A stretch of DNA of 64,000 nucleotides, from positions 56,002-120,001 of the forward strand of contig NZ_JAUASX010000017.1 of NCBI RefSeq assembly GCF_030345715.1, read 5' to 3'. Numbering within the stretch: the first letter of the stretch is position 1; every line of letters begins with the position of its first letter. Of this stretch, positions 1-8,958 are shown one piece after another. The notes below the pieces were generated by a model. That model did no database searches and was not told where the DNA came from. It saw only the letters and a list, made by a program, of their open reading frames with translations. A program made the translations under genes and the position numbers. Source of the DNA: Solimonas sp. SE-A11 (GTDB taxonomy: Bacteria; Pseudomonadota; Gammaproteobacteria; Nevskiales; Nevskiaceae).

Positions 1-1
1 C

Positions 2-1234
2 CCGGTGTACTCCGGCGAGCTGCCACCCACCAACAACGGCCTGGGCCTGGCCCTGCTGGGCGTGACCGGCGACCAACTGCTGGACGCAGAGACCTACGCC
101 AGGATCAAGGCCGAGACCATGTCCACCGTGCGCGGAACGGTGCAGGCGGACATCCTCAAGGAAGACCAGGCGCAGAACACCTGCATCTTCTCCACCGAGT
201 TCGCCCTGCGCATGATGGGCGACATCCAGCAGTCCTTCGTCGAGCGCAAGGTCCGCAACTTCTACTCGGTGTCGATCTCGGGTTATCACATCGCCGAGGC
301 CGGTGCGAACCCGGTCAGCCAGCTCGCCTTCACGCTGGCCAATGGCTTCACCTTCGTGGAGTACTACCTGGCCCGCGGCATGAAGATCGACGACTTCGCG
401 CCGAACCTGTCGTTCTTCTTCAGCAACGGCATGGACCCGGAGTACTCCGTGATCGGCCGCGTGGCCCGCCGCATCTGGGCGCGCGCCATGAAGGAGCGCT
501 ACGGCGCCAACGAGCGCAGCCAGATGCTGAAGTACCACATCCAGACCTCCGGCCGCTCGCTGCACGCCCAGGAGATCCAGTTCAATGACATCCGCACCAC
601 GCTGCAGGCCTTGTACGCGCTGTTCGACAACTGCAACTCGCTGCACACCAACGCCTACGACGAGGCCATCACGACCCCCACCGAGGAGTCCGTGCGCCGC
701 GCCGTGGCGATCCAGCTGATCATCAACCGTGAGCTGGGCCTGAACTTCTGCGAGAACCCCTGGCAGGGCAGCTTTGTCATCGACCAGCTCACCGACCTGG
801 TGGAAGAAGCCGTGTACAAGGAGTTCGAGAGCATCTCCGAGCGTGGCGGCGTGCTGGGCGCCATGGACACCATGTACCAGCGCGGCAAGATCCAGGAAGA
901 GAGCCTGTACTACGAACACAAGAAGTACGACGGCTCCCTGCCGCTGATCGGCGTCAACACCTTCCTGCCCAAGGACCACGGCGGCGAGATCGCAACCACG
1001 ATCGAGCTGATCCGCTCCACCGAGGAGGAAAAGGGTCAGCAGATCGACAACGTCGAGGCCTACCGCGCCAACCGCAACGGCTATGGCCCGGAGAGCCTGA
1101 AAAACCTGCAGCGCACCGCCCGCGACCGCAAGAACATCTTCGAGTCGCTGCTGGAAGCGGTGAAGTACAACAGCCTGGGCCAGATCAGCCACGCGCTGTA
1201 CGATGTAGGCGGCGAGTACCGCCGCAATATGTAG
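2..1234 (+). CDS. icmF: Fused isobutyryl-CoA mutase (IcmF-like), C-terminal part
   Basis: This is the C-terminal 410 residues of an adenosylcobalamin-dependent acyl-CoA mutase; the reading frame is open to the left edge, so the start lies outside the window. The visible part is the TIM-barrel substrate domain, with the motifs [27 protein letters not shown] and [12 protein letters not shown] and the tail GGEYRRNM. The tail and the run of conserved blocks match the fused mutase IcmF (B12 domain, MeaB-type GTPase, then mutase barrel) rather than classic methylmalonyl-CoA mutase, where the B12 domain is C-terminal and would follow here. It would interconvert isobutyryl-CoA and butyryl-CoA (or a related pair) in the cytosol. 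A strong hairpin terminator follows about 22 nt after the stop. The N-terminal domains cannot be checked here. Confidence 0.88.
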   Translation, partial: PVYSGELPPTNNGLGLALLGVTGDQLLDAETYARIKAETMSTVRGTVQADILKEDQAQNTCIFSTEFALRMMGDIQQSFVERKVRNFYSVSISGYHIAEAGANPVSQLAFTLANGFTFVEYYLARGMKIDDFAPNLSFFFSNGMDPEYSVIGRVARRIWARAMKERYGANERSQMLKYHIQTSGRSLHAQEIQFNDIRTTLQALYALFDNCNSLHTNAYDEAITTPTEESVRRAVAIQLIINRELGLNFCENPWQGSFVIDQLTDLVEEAVYKEFESISERGGVLGAMDTMYQRGKIQEESLYYEHKKYDGSLPLIGVNTFLPKDHGGEIATTIELIRSTEEEKGQQIDNVEAYRANRNGYGPESLKNLQRTARDRKNIFESLLEAVKYNSLGQISHALYDVGGEYRRNM

Positions 1235-1256
1235 GCGGAGCGGCTGCAAGCAAAAA

Positions 1257-1282
1257 GGGCGTGCCGATAGGCACGCCCTTTT
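1257..1282 (+). terminator. Rho-independent terminator after icmF
   Basis: A perfect 9-bp stem, GGGCGTGCC/GGCACGCCC, with a GATA loop is followed by TTTT. It lies 22 nt after the mutase stop codon. Confidence 0.85.
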
Positions 1283-1361
1283 GCTTTGCCCTGGACATAT
1301 CCGGAATGGAGCCTCAACCTTGACGGATGAAGCTCTGCCGTCACAACTCCAGGGGGCCTTG

Positions 1362-2000
1362 GTGAGGATGCAAGCGCATTTCAAGGCGCTGCTTTTCGTG
1401 TTCCTGCTGGCAGGCTGTGCATCCCGCCCTGATCAGCCTCAGGAGAATGGGTTGCTGGTGGTCTCGGTCACGCAACAGGTCAACGGCCCGCTCGACCCAC
1501 TCCACTACACACAAGGCCCCAACCCCGTTGCGGACTTCAGGTTGCAGAGGCCGGATGGTCGCTCGCGCTGGCTGACTCCCGTCGGATGGTGGCGGGCAGT
1601 CAGGATTCCCTGGGACGGCAATCCCGGAGGGGGCACAGGTCGCCTGTATGTCCTACCCCTGCCGCCAGGCGAGTACGCCATTGATGCCTGGAGCGTCGTG
1701 TACCGCAACGTTCTCCGCCAGACCGGCTTGCCAGCATCGCCGCCACCACCACTGCGCTTCAACATCCAGCCAGGGCAAATCCGCTACATCGGAAACCTGC
1801 ATATGGAAATCGACATGGGCGGGGAGTTCGCCGATCCATACAACGTTGTCGCCCTCTGGCCCAAGCTGCGTGACGAACAGTTGCGCGACCTGGCGCTGTT
1901 GGCCAGCAAGAAGCCGGAAGCCGCAAAGGCAGCGGAGATCGATCTTCTACCGCTGGGCGACTGGGGAACACCCGTCACTCCAAGTCTCAAGAACCCCTAG
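1362..2000 (+). CDS. Putative lipoprotein of unknown function
   Basis: This 212-residue protein begins with a lipoprotein signal peptide (short basic start, hydrophobic stretch LLFVFLL, lipobox LAGC, then ASRPD). I chose the GTG at 1362 because AGGGGG lies 5 nt upstream; the ATG at 1368 is a second possibility, and an upstream ATG at 1281 would bury the signal peptide. The mature part has no motif I recognise. It contains a segment reading [15 protein letters not shown], which looks like the beta-sandwich type fold of proteins that format a surface-exposed value. Its stop overlaps the convergent yedI-like gene by 4 nt. Function unknown. Confidence 0.7.
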   Translation: MRMQAHFKALLFVFLLAGCASRPDQPQENGLLVVSVTQQVNGPLDPLHYTQGPNPVADFRLQRPDGRSRWLTPVGWWRAVRIPWDGNPGGGTGRLYVLPLPPGEYAIDAWSVVYRNVLRQTGLPASPPPPLRFNIQPGQIRYIGNLHMEIDMGGEFADPYNVVALWPKLRDEQLRDLALLASKKPEAAKAAEIDLLPLGDWGTPVTPSLKNP

Positions 2001-2920
2001 GCCCCTCGGATCTTTCCCAGGGCGCCCTTCACGGCATTCACACCCAGCAGCACGAGGCCGCCGACGATGATGCCGGCCACCAGGTTCAGCAGGGTCGATG
2101 CCAGGGCACCCAGGCCCGGGACGCCCGACACGACCTGGGCGGCGTGCTCGACAGCGTGATGCAAGGGCGGGATGCCGTGCACGACGATGCCGCCACCGAC
2201 CATGAACATCGCCGCGGTACCGACGATGGACAGGAACTTCATCAGCTTGGGAGCCAGTGCCAGCAGGCCACGGCCCAGGGCCCGGGCGGCGGCGCTGGCG
2301 CGCTGGCTGAGGTACAGGCCGGCGTCGTCCAGCTTCACGATGCCGGCAACCAGGCCGTACACGCCCACGGTCATCAGCACCGAGATCAGCACCAGCACGC
2401 TCAACTGCTTGCTGAAGGCAGCGGTGGCCACCGTGCCCAGCGAGATCACGATGATCTCGGCCGACAGGATGAAGTCGGTGCGGATGGCGCCCTTCACCTT
2501 CTCCTTCTCGAAGGCCACCATGTCCACGGCGGGGTTGGCCACGGCCTGCACCCGGTCGTCGTGATGCTGCCGGTCGTCCGCCTTGCTATGCAGGAACTTG
2601 TGCGCCACCTTCTCAAAGCCTTCGAAGCACAGGAAGGCGCCGCCGAGCATCAGCAGCGGCATGATCGCCCAATTGGCCAGCGCGCTGATCAGCAACGCCG
2701 CGGGCACCAGGATCAGCTTGTTCACCGCCGAGCCCTTGGCCACGGCCCAGACCACCGGCAATTCGCGGTCGGCCTTCACACCGGTTACCTGCTGGGCATT
2801 CAGCGCCAGGTCGTCGCCGAGCACGCCGGCGGTCTTCTTGGCAGCCACCTTGGTCATCACCGACACGTCGTCGAGGATGGTGGCAATGTCGTCGATCAGG
2901 GCTAACAGGCTGCTGGCCAT
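1997..2920 (-). CDS. yedI: DUF808 inner-membrane protein (YedI family)
   Basis: This 307-residue protein matches the DUF808/YedI family over its whole length. The N-terminus [20 protein letters not shown] and the block [16 protein letters not shown] are family hallmarks. Several hydrophobic segments follow, with a Gly/Val-rich one near the C-terminus. The family has no established biochemical function; it is an inner-membrane protein. A charged loop with His and Asp ([11 protein letters not shown]) sits near residue 115. The gene is monocistronic, overlapping the convergent lipoprotein gene by 4 nt and lying 30 nt from rlmA's stop. Confidence 0.88.
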   Translation of the reverse strand: MASSLLALIDDIATILDDVSVMTKVAAKKTAGVLGDDLALNAQQVTGVKADRELPVVWAVAKGSAVNKLILVPAALLISALANWAIMPLLMLGGAFLCFEGFEKVAHKFLHSKADDRQHHDDRVQAVANPAVDMVAFEKEKVKGAIRTDFILSAEIIVISLGTVATAAFSKQLSVLVLISVLMTVGVYGLVAGIVKLDDAGLYLSQRASAAARALGRGLLALAPKLMKFLSIVGTAAMFMVGGGIVVHGIPPLHHAVEHAAQVVSGVPGLGALASTLLNLVAGIIVGGLVLLGVNAVKGALGKIRGA

Positions 2921-2950
2921 TCGGGGTCTCGTCAGGGAGACCCGATTATG

Positions 2951-3844
2951 TCAGGACTCCGCGTCGTCCTTGCTACCGCTGCGGCCCGGCCAGGGGCGCG
3001 GCGCGGGCGGGTCCAGCCCGGCCTCCGCGGCAGGCTCGCCGGGGCGGCGGCGGAACAGCAGCAGCGAGAAGGCCGCCTCCGTCTCCAGGTCCTGACGGGC
3101 CTCCAGGGCGGCCCGGCGCTCGGGTTTGGCCTTCCAGGCGTAGGGCGTCATCCGCAGCAGATGGCCCAGGGCGGGCTGCACCAGGTCCAGCGCAAACTGC
3201 ACTTCCTGCCGCGACTGCAACTCGAACTGCGCCGCGAAAGGGGCCAGGAACTTGCCCGGATCATAGGGGTGCACCTCGTCGAACAGTTGCTCGCGCAGGC
3301 TCTTCAGATGCCCGGCGGCCGGCGTCACCACCAGCACGTGGCCCTCGGGCCGCAGCACCCGGTGCATCTCGGCCAGGTGCATCTGCGTGAAGATGTTGCA
3401 GACCAGGTCCACGCTGCCGTCGGCGATGGGCAGGTGGGCGCCGCTGCCGACCAGCCAGGTCACGCCGGGGTAGCGCTTGGCGGCAACACGGATCGCGGGC
3501 CGCGCGATATCGAGACCGGTGACCTGCGCCGACACCTCTGCCAGCGCGCCGGTGTAGTAACCCTCGCCACAGCCGATGTCGAGCAGACTCCGGGGCTGCA
3601 GCGGCGCGGCCAGCGCCAGCAGGGCGTCGCGCAGCGGCTGGTAGTGCCCGGCCTGCAGGAACTCGCGGCGCGCCATCACCATCTGCGGATCATCGCCGGG
3701 ATCGCGGCTGTTCTTCTGCTGCACCGGCAGCAGGTTCACGTAGCCCTCGCGGGCGACGTCGAAACTGTGCTCACGCGAGCAGCGCCAGGTCTTCTCCTCC
3801 CGCCGCAGCGGTTGCCGGCACAGCGGGCACAGGATCACGGCCAT
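2951..3844 (-). CDS. rlmA: 23S rRNA (guanine745-N1)-methyltransferase RlmA
   Basis: This 297-residue SAM-dependent methyltransferase is of the RlmA(I) type, which methylates N1 of G745 in helix 35 of 23S rRNA. The N-terminal zinc finger is visible as CPLC near residues 6-9 and CSREH near 23-27, and the family block EGYVNLLPVQQKNSRDPGD follows. The SAM site is DIGCGEGYYTGAL near residue 90. The C-terminal tail beyond about residue 265 (EPAAEAGLDPPAPRPWPG) is unusually rich in Pro, Ala and charged residues and is probably disordered. It lies 7 nt downstream of the FAD dehydrogenase gene and may share its transcript. Confidence 0.9.
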   Translation of the reverse strand: MAVILCPLCRQPLRREEKTWRCSREHSFDVAREGYVNLLPVQQKNSRDPGDDPQMVMARREFLQAGHYQPLRDALLALAAPLQPRSLLDIGCGEGYYTGALAEVSAQVTGLDIARPAIRVAAKRYPGVTWLVGSGAHLPIADGSVDLVCNIFTQMHLAEMHRVLRPEGHVLVVTPAAGHLKSLREQLFDEVHPYDPGKFLAPFAAQFELQSRQEVQFALDLVQPALGHLLRMTPYAWKAKPERRAALEARQDLETEAAFSLLLFRRRPGEPAAEAGLDPPAPRPWPGRSGSKDDAES

Positions 3845-3851
3845 GCCGCGC

Positions 3852-5477
3852 TCAGGCCGCGACCGGCTTCGACAGCAGGCTCAGGGCCAGCGCCTCGGCC
3901 ACGCGCAGGCCGTCGATGCCGGCGGACATGATGCCGCCGGCATAGCCGGCGCCCTCGCCCGCCGGATACAGGCCGCGGGTGTTGAGGCTCTGGTAGTCCT
4001 CGCCGCGAGTGATCCGCAGCGGCGAGGAGGTACGGGTTTCCACGCCGGTGAGCACCGCGTCGGGCATGGCAAAACCCTTGATCTGCTTGTCGAAGGCCGG
4101 CAGCGCCTCGCGGATCGCGCTGATGGCGTACTCCGGCAGCGACGGGGCGAGGTCGCCCAGCAGCACGCCCGGCTTGTAGCTGGGCTCGACGGCGCCCAGC
4201 GCAGTCGAGGGCTTGCCGGCGATGAAGTCGCCCACCAGCTGCGCGGGGGCCTGGTAGTTGCTGCCGCCCAGCACATAGGCCCGCGACTCCAGCTCTTCCT
4301 GCAGCGCGATGCCCGCCAACGGGCCGGCGGCCACGCCGCCCGGGTAATCCTCCGGCGAAATGCCGACGACGATGCCGGCGTTGGCATTACGCTCGTTGCG
4401 CGAGTACTGGCTCATGCCGTTGGTGACCACGCGGTTGGGCTCCGAGGTGGCCGCCACCACGGTGCCTCCGGGGCACATGCAGAAACTGTAGACCGAGCGG
4501 CCGTTGGCGGCGTGGTGCACCAGCTTGTAGTCGGCCGCGCCCAGCAGCGGGTGCCCGGCATAGCGGCCCAGGCGCGCGCGGTCGATGATCGATTGCGGAT
4601 GCTCGATGCGGAAGCCCACCGAGAACGGCTTGGCTTCCATGAAGACCTTGCGCGCTTCCAGCATCCGGAAGGTCTCGCGGGCGCTATGGCCCAGCGCCAG
4701 GATCACATGATCGGCCCGCAGGGTCTCACCACCGGCCAGGGTCACGCCGCGCAGGTGGCCGTCTTCCACGATCAGGTCGGTGACCTGCTGCTCGAAGCGC
4801 ACCTCGCCCCCCAGGGACTCGATCTCCTCGCGCATGCGGGTGACCACGCCGGTGAGGCGGAAGGTGCCGATATGCGGCTTGCTGACGTAGAGAATCTCTT
4901 CCGGCGCGCCAGCCTTCACGAACTCCTGCAGCACCTTGCGGCCGTGGAACTTCGGATCCTTGACCTGGCTGTAGAGCTTGCCGTCGCTGAACAGGCCCGC
5001 CCCACCCTCGCCGAACTGCACGTTGGAGGCCGGGTTGAGCACGCTGCCGCGCCAAAGGCCCCAGGTGTCCTGGGTGCGCTGGCGCACCGGCTTGCCGCGC
5101 TCCAGCACGATGGGTCGGAACCCCATCTGGGCCAGGGCCAGGGCCGCGAAGAGGCCGCAGGGGCCGAAGCCGATCACCAGCGGGCGGTTGGCGTGCCTCG
5201 TCGGGGCGCTGGCCACCAGCTTGTAGGAGGTATCCGGCGCCGGGCCGACGTTACGGTCACCCTTGAACTTGGCCAGGATCGCAGCCTCGTCGCGCAGCTC
5301 GCAGTCCAGCGTATAGACGAAGTTCAGCTCCGACTTCTTGCGGGCGTCATAGCTGCGCTTGAACACCGTGAAGCCCAGCAAGGCGCCGTCCGGCAGGCGC
5401 AGGCGCTTCTGGATGGCCGGGGCCAGGGCCTCCGGCGGATGCTCGATCGGCAGCGAGAGTTCGGTGAGTCTTAACAT
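3852..5477 (-). CDS. FAD-dependent dehydrogenase (COG2509 type)
   Basis: This 541-residue flavoprotein belongs to the uncharacterised FAD-dependent dehydrogenase group COG2509. A short N-terminal domain (about 95 residues, beginning MLRLTELSLPIEHPPEAL) precedes the dinucleotide-binding motif GFGPCGLFAALALAQMG. The block NPASNVQFGEGGAGLFSDGK and a C-terminal GEGAGYAGGIMSAGIDGLR, which closes the FAD site, are typical. The substrate is unknown for the family. Seven nucleotides separate it from rlmA downstream, so the two are probably cotranscribed from the region that also drives the divergent lipoprotein gene. Confidence 0.85.
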   Translation of the reverse strand: MLRLTELSLPIEHPPEALAPAIQKRLRLPDGALLGFTVFKRSYDARKKSELNFVYTLDCELRDEAAILAKFKGDRNVGPAPDTSYKLVASAPTRHANRPLVIGFGPCGLFAALALAQMGFRPIVLERGKPVRQRTQDTWGLWRGSVLNPASNVQFGEGGAGLFSDGKLYSQVKDPKFHGRKVLQEFVKAGAPEEILYVSKPHIGTFRLTGVVTRMREEIESLGGEVRFEQQVTDLIVEDGHLRGVTLAGGETLRADHVILALGHSARETFRMLEARKVFMEAKPFSVGFRIEHPQSIIDRARLGRYAGHPLLGAADYKLVHHAANGRSVYSFCMCPGGTVVAATSEPNRVVTNGMSQYSRNERNANAGIVVGISPEDYPGGVAAGPLAGIALQEELESRAYVLGGSNYQAPAQLVGDFIAGKPSTALGAVEPSYKPGVLLGDLAPSLPEYAISAIREALPAFDKQIKGFAMPDAVLTGVETRTSSPLRITRGEDYQSLNTRGLYPAGEGAGYAGGIMSAGIDGLRVAEALALSLLSKPVAA

Positions 5478-5647
5478 CGGGGATCGGGTTCGGTGGGCGG
5501 TTCGGGAACGGGCCGGCCTGTGGCGCGCATTGTCCCATGATTGCCGCGTGGGCCGGGAGCCGGGGTGCCCGGAAAGGCCTCAGGGGCGACTCCGGGACCC
5601 GGGACTGCTATTTTCCCGTAAGAATCCCTTCTGACCGGTGCCGTCTC

Positions 5648-6028
5648 GTGAACCTTCGCAACGCCCTGCTCCCCGCCCTGCTGCTGGCCCTCGCCGGTTG
5701 CGCCCACCAGCCGGAAGTCCCCCCGGCCGCCTTCGGCAGCACCCAGACCCTCAGCGTGGGCCAGACCGTGCGCTTCGACGACGGCCTGAGCCTGGAACTG
5801 GAGCGCGTGGAGGACTCCCGCTGCCGCCAGGGCATGCAATGCGTCTGGGCCGGCGAGCTGGCGCCGATCCTGCAACTGCGCGGCGGCTTCGTCGGCGACA
5901 AGGCCGTGAAGCTGCGCCTGGCCACCGGCAGCTCCCCCGCGAAGCAGCAGGGCCCTTATCACTTCACCCTGCGCCAGGCCACGCCCGAGGCCGCCTCCGT
6001 TACGGTCAACCGTACCCGGCAGCCCTGA
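5648..6028 (+). CDS. Small lipoprotein with DSRC..CVWAGE motif
   Basis: This 126-residue exported protein starts at a GTG that places a good lipoprotein signal (LLPALLLALAGC) at the N-terminus; starts further upstream would put non-signal sequence in front. The mature domain has the pattern DSRCRQGMQCVWAGEL, a two-cysteine motif found in a family of small periplasmic or outer-membrane lipoproteins of unknown role. The two cysteines are six residues apart and could form a disulfide. It diverges from the FAD dehydrogenase gene; the 170-nt gap must hold both promoters. No function can be assigned. Confidence 0.75.
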   Translation: MNLRNALLPALLLALAGCAHQPEVPPAAFGSTQTLSVGQTVRFDDGLSLELERVEDSRCRQGMQCVWAGELAPILQLRGGFVGDKAVKLRLATGSSPAKQQGPYHFTLRQATPEAASVTVNRTRQP

Positions 6029-6106
6029 ACGTCTAGTCCGTTCCGGGGGTGCGCCACCCCGGAGCGAACCGCAGTCTTGGCTCTCGGAAAGAACCCCGGA
6101 GGAGCC

Positions 6107-6523
6107 ATGAGCATTGAGCAGCGCAACAAGCAGGCGGCGCAAGCCTTCTTCGACATCCTCAACCGCGGCGACGTACCCGCGCTGATCGCGGCCTATGCCG
6201 AAGACGGCCGCTGCGTGACCATGGGCAACACGCTGATCTCGGGCACCTACAGCCGCGACCAGATCGCGGCCGCCGCCGGTGGCATCTACCAGGTCTTCCC
6301 CCAAGGCATCCGCTTCACCATCAAGGCCATGACAGCCGAGGGTGAGCGCGTGGCCGTGGAGGCCGAGTCCGAGGGCGCGCACGTCTCCGGGCAGGTCTAC
6401 ACCAACCAGTACCACTTCCTGATGCGCTTCCGCGACGGCAAGGTCGTGGAGTTCAAGGAATACATGGATACCGAGCGGGTGACGGACATCCTCTGCGGTG
6501 GACAGAAGCGGCCGTCGACTTGA
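6107..6523 (+). CDS. SnoaL-like / NTF2-fold protein
   Basis: This 138-residue protein has the size and pattern of the SnoaL/NTF2-like fold: an N-terminal helix with NKQAAQAFFDILNRGDV, a strand pair with YAEDGRCVTMG, and the closing YHFLMRFRDGKVVEFKEYMD. Members are small cone-shaped isomerases, hydrolases or ligand-binding proteins, so the reaction cannot be read from the sequence. The start is set by GGAGGA 7 nt upstream of ATG 6107. It lies 10 nt upstream of an NAD-dependent epimerase-like gene and the two probably act together on one substrate (inference). Confidence 0.8.
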   Translation: MSIEQRNKQAAQAFFDILNRGDVPALIAAYAEDGRCVTMGNTLISGTYSRDQIAAAAGGIYQVFPQGIRFTIKAMTAEGERVAVEAESEGAHVSGQVYTNQYHFLMRFRDGKVVEFKEYMDTERVTDILCGGQKRPST

Positions 6524-6533
6524 GGAGTACCAC

Positions 6534-7439
6534 ATGAAAATCCTCGTCCTGGGTGGCACCGGCCTGATCGGCGGCCACGCTGCCCTGCATCTCGCCAGCC
6601 TCGGTCACCAGGTCACCATCGCCGCACGCAAGCCGGCGACAGTGGCGGAGGGCTCGCCGCTGTCGAAGCTGCCCTTCGTTGCCATCGACTATCTCGCCGA
6701 GGGCGACGACCGGGAACTGGCCGGCTTCGACGCCATGGTCTTCGCCGCCGGCAACGACATCCGCCACCTGCCGCCCGGCACCGACGAATCCGCACACTGG
6801 CAACGCGCCAACGTGGAAGGGGTGCCACGCTACTTCGAGCGCGCCCGCAAGGCCGGCATCCGGCGCGCGGTGCATATCGGCAGCTTCTACCCGCAGGCAC
6901 GCCCGGAACTGGTGGAGCAGATCAGCTACGTCCGCGGCCGCAAGCTGGCCTGCGATGGCGCCCGCGCCCTGGCCAGCGACCGCTTCCACGTCTGCAGCGT
7001 CAATGCGCCCTTCGTGGTCGGCCACATCCCGGGACTCGTGGTGCCGGCGCTGGCCGCGCATGCCGCGTACGCCCTGGGCCGTATCCCGCAGGTGCCGGTG
7101 TTCGCGATGCCCGGCGGCGTGAATTTCATCTCCACCACCAGCCTGTCGGTGGCCGTGGCCAACGCGCTGCTCCGCGGCGATAACGGCAAGGCCTACCTGG
7201 TAGGGGACGAGAACCTGAGCTTCCAGGACTACTTCGGCGAGTTCTTCCGCGCCGCCGGCCACGGCGAGCCGCTGCCTCTGATCGACCAGGAGCACCCAAT
7301 GCTGCCGGACATGGTGCTATACGCGGGGCGCGGCGGCACGATCTACTACGAGCCGGATGCGGCGGAGACGAAGCTGCTGGGGTATCGGCGCAATGACGTG
7401 AAGCGGACGCTGCACGAGATCGTGGAGGGGTACCGCTGA
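6534..7439 (+). CDS. NAD-dependent epimerase/dehydratase-like protein
   Basis: This 301-residue protein is an atypical/extended short-chain dehydrogenase. The N-terminal Rossmann motif is GGTGLIGGHAALHLASLGH. The usual YxxxK catalytic pair is not obvious: SYVRGRKLACDG near residue 140 may supply a Tyr and Lys at different spacing. The start ATG has GAGGAG overlapping the stop of the SnoaL-like gene, so the pair forms a tight two-gene operon. Substrate unknown; a small-molecule reductase or isomerase is the likely role. Confidence 0.8.
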   Translation: MKILVLGGTGLIGGHAALHLASLGHQVTIAARKPATVAEGSPLSKLPFVAIDYLAEGDDRELAGFDAMVFAAGNDIRHLPPGTDESAHWQRANVEGVPRYFERARKAGIRRAVHIGSFYPQARPELVEQISYVRGRKLACDGARALASDRFHVCSVNAPFVVGHIPGLVVPALAAHAAYALGRIPQVPVFAMPGGVNFISTTSLSVAVANALLRGDNGKAYLVGDENLSFQDYFGEFFRAAGHGEPLPLIDQEHPMLPDMVLYAGRGGTIYYEPDAAETKLLGYRRNDVKRTLHEIVEGYR

Positions 7440-7443
7440 AGCC

Positions 7444-8835
7444 TCAGGCTGGCAGCGAAGCCTTCCTCCGCCCCTTCACCCGCACCTTGAAGCTCATCGC
7501 CGGGCCCGGCGTCGGTGCGGTCTTGGTCTTCAGCACGTAGTCCGGGCTCGACAGTTCCAGGTCAAAGCGATGGAACAACTGCGCCATGCTCATGGCCAGC
7601 AGGACCTCGGCCAGGCTCTTGCCCAGGCAGGTGTGGTGGCCACGGCCGTAGGGCGAGTAGGCGCCCACCTGCATGTGCTCGGCGCGCTCCTTGGTGTAGC
7701 GCTCGATGTCGAACTTCTCGGCGTCCGGGTAGAACTGGTCCTGGTAGTGCGGCACGGCGGTACCCAGGTAGATCAGCTCACCCTCGTTGATGCGGTGCCC
7801 GCCGAAGACGAAGTCCTTGTTGGCGGTGCGGATCTGCGCCACGGCGATCGGGAACAAGCGCATGGTTTCCATGATGGCGCCGTTCAGCAGCGGAAGGCTC
7901 TTCATGAACTCGTCCTCGTTCACCGGCCCCTTGGCGAAGAACGCATCCACCTCCGCCTGGATGCGCGGCAGCACGCCGGGGTGCTTGAGCACGGTGTAGA
8001 CGATGGCGGAAGTCGTGTTGGCCACCGTGTCCAGGCCCGCCACGTAGGGGCCGGTCATCAGCATGATCAGGTCGCCTTCCGGCACCAGCTCCGGGTCTCG
8101 CGCGTGGGCGTCCATCACGTCGTCGATGAGGGTCTTGTACTCCTCCGGCGTGGGGCTCTTCTTGGCGCGGTAGTCCGCGATCATCTGCCGGCCCAGTTCG
8201 AACATGCGGGCCTTGGCGCGCTTGTACTCCGGGAATTTCATCATGAACTGCGGGCGCTGGCGAGTGACCAGCACGTTGAGGATGTAGAGGATCGTGGTGC
8301 GGATGTCCTTGACGTACTCGCGCGGCGTCTTGCCGGTGAGCACCATGCCGAGCTGGTCCACCACCAGGTACTGCATGGCCTCCACCACGGGCACCATGGA
8401 GCCGACCTTCCAGTCGCGGTCCAGGCTGTTGGCGGTGATGTCCAGGACCTCCTGGTAGCGGCCCTTGATCGACTCCTTGGAGAAGCCGCGCTTCATGATG
8501 GCGCGCAGCTGCTTGTGCAGCTCGCCGTCGGTGGCGGACAGCATCTTGGAGGCGCCAAATTCCTTGACCAGCGGCTCCCAGGCTTCGCGTGAACGCAGGC
8601 AGTCCTTGCCCTCGCGCGTGCCCATGAAGTTGGCCGCCTCGGCACCGGCGATCACCGTGAGGTGGTTGCCGAAGACGTTGACGCGGAAGGCGGAGCCGTA
8701 TTCCTTGTAGCACTTCACGAAGAAGCGCGCCGGGTCCGCCGCCATTTCCAGCGTGCTGCCGATCAGCGGCAGGCCACGCACCATCGGCGGCGGTGTGGCA
8801 TCGGCGAGGGAGACGGCGGCTTCGGGCGTGGACAT
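7444..8835 (-). CDS. Cytochrome P450
   Basis: This 463-residue soluble P450 has the three hallmark motifs. The I-helix reads AGLDTVANT, the K-helix ETMRLFP supplies ExxR, and the heme loop YGRGHHTCLG carries the thiolate ligand Cys403. In the heme loop the usual Phe is Tyr and the usual Arg/His position is His. No membrane anchor is visible. The substrate is unknown, and no ferredoxin or ferredoxin reductase gene lies next to it, so electron partners must come from elsewhere. It is convergent with the epimerase gene (4 nt apart) and monocistronic. Confidence 0.93.
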   Translation of the reverse strand: MSTPEAAVSLADATPPPMVRGLPLIGSTLEMAADPARFFVKCYKEYGSAFRVNVFGNHLTVIAGAEAANFMGTREGKDCLRSREAWEPLVKEFGASKMLSATDGELHKQLRAIMKRGFSKESIKGRYQEVLDITANSLDRDWKVGSMVPVVEAMQYLVVDQLGMVLTGKTPREYVKDIRTTILYILNVLVTRQRPQFMMKFPEYKRAKARMFELGRQMIADYRAKKSPTPEEYKTLIDDVMDAHARDPELVPEGDLIMLMTGPYVAGLDTVANTTSAIVYTVLKHPGVLPRIQAEVDAFFAKGPVNEDEFMKSLPLLNGAIMETMRLFPIAVAQIRTANKDFVFGGHRINEGELIYLGTAVPHYQDQFYPDAEKFDIERYTKERAEHMQVGAYSPYGRGHHTCLGKSLAEVLLAMSMAQLFHRFDLELSSPDYVLKTKTAPTPGPAMSFKVRVKGRRKASLPA

Positions 8836-8958
8836 GGTCGTGCCTGCTGGCTGGAGCGATTACCCAGTCTGATCAGGCCACCCCGCCGCCACATCGCCCT
8901 TTTGGGGGGTATCTGCCGCGGACCTACTGATTACGAATCAGTCGCTCTGCCGGCAACG

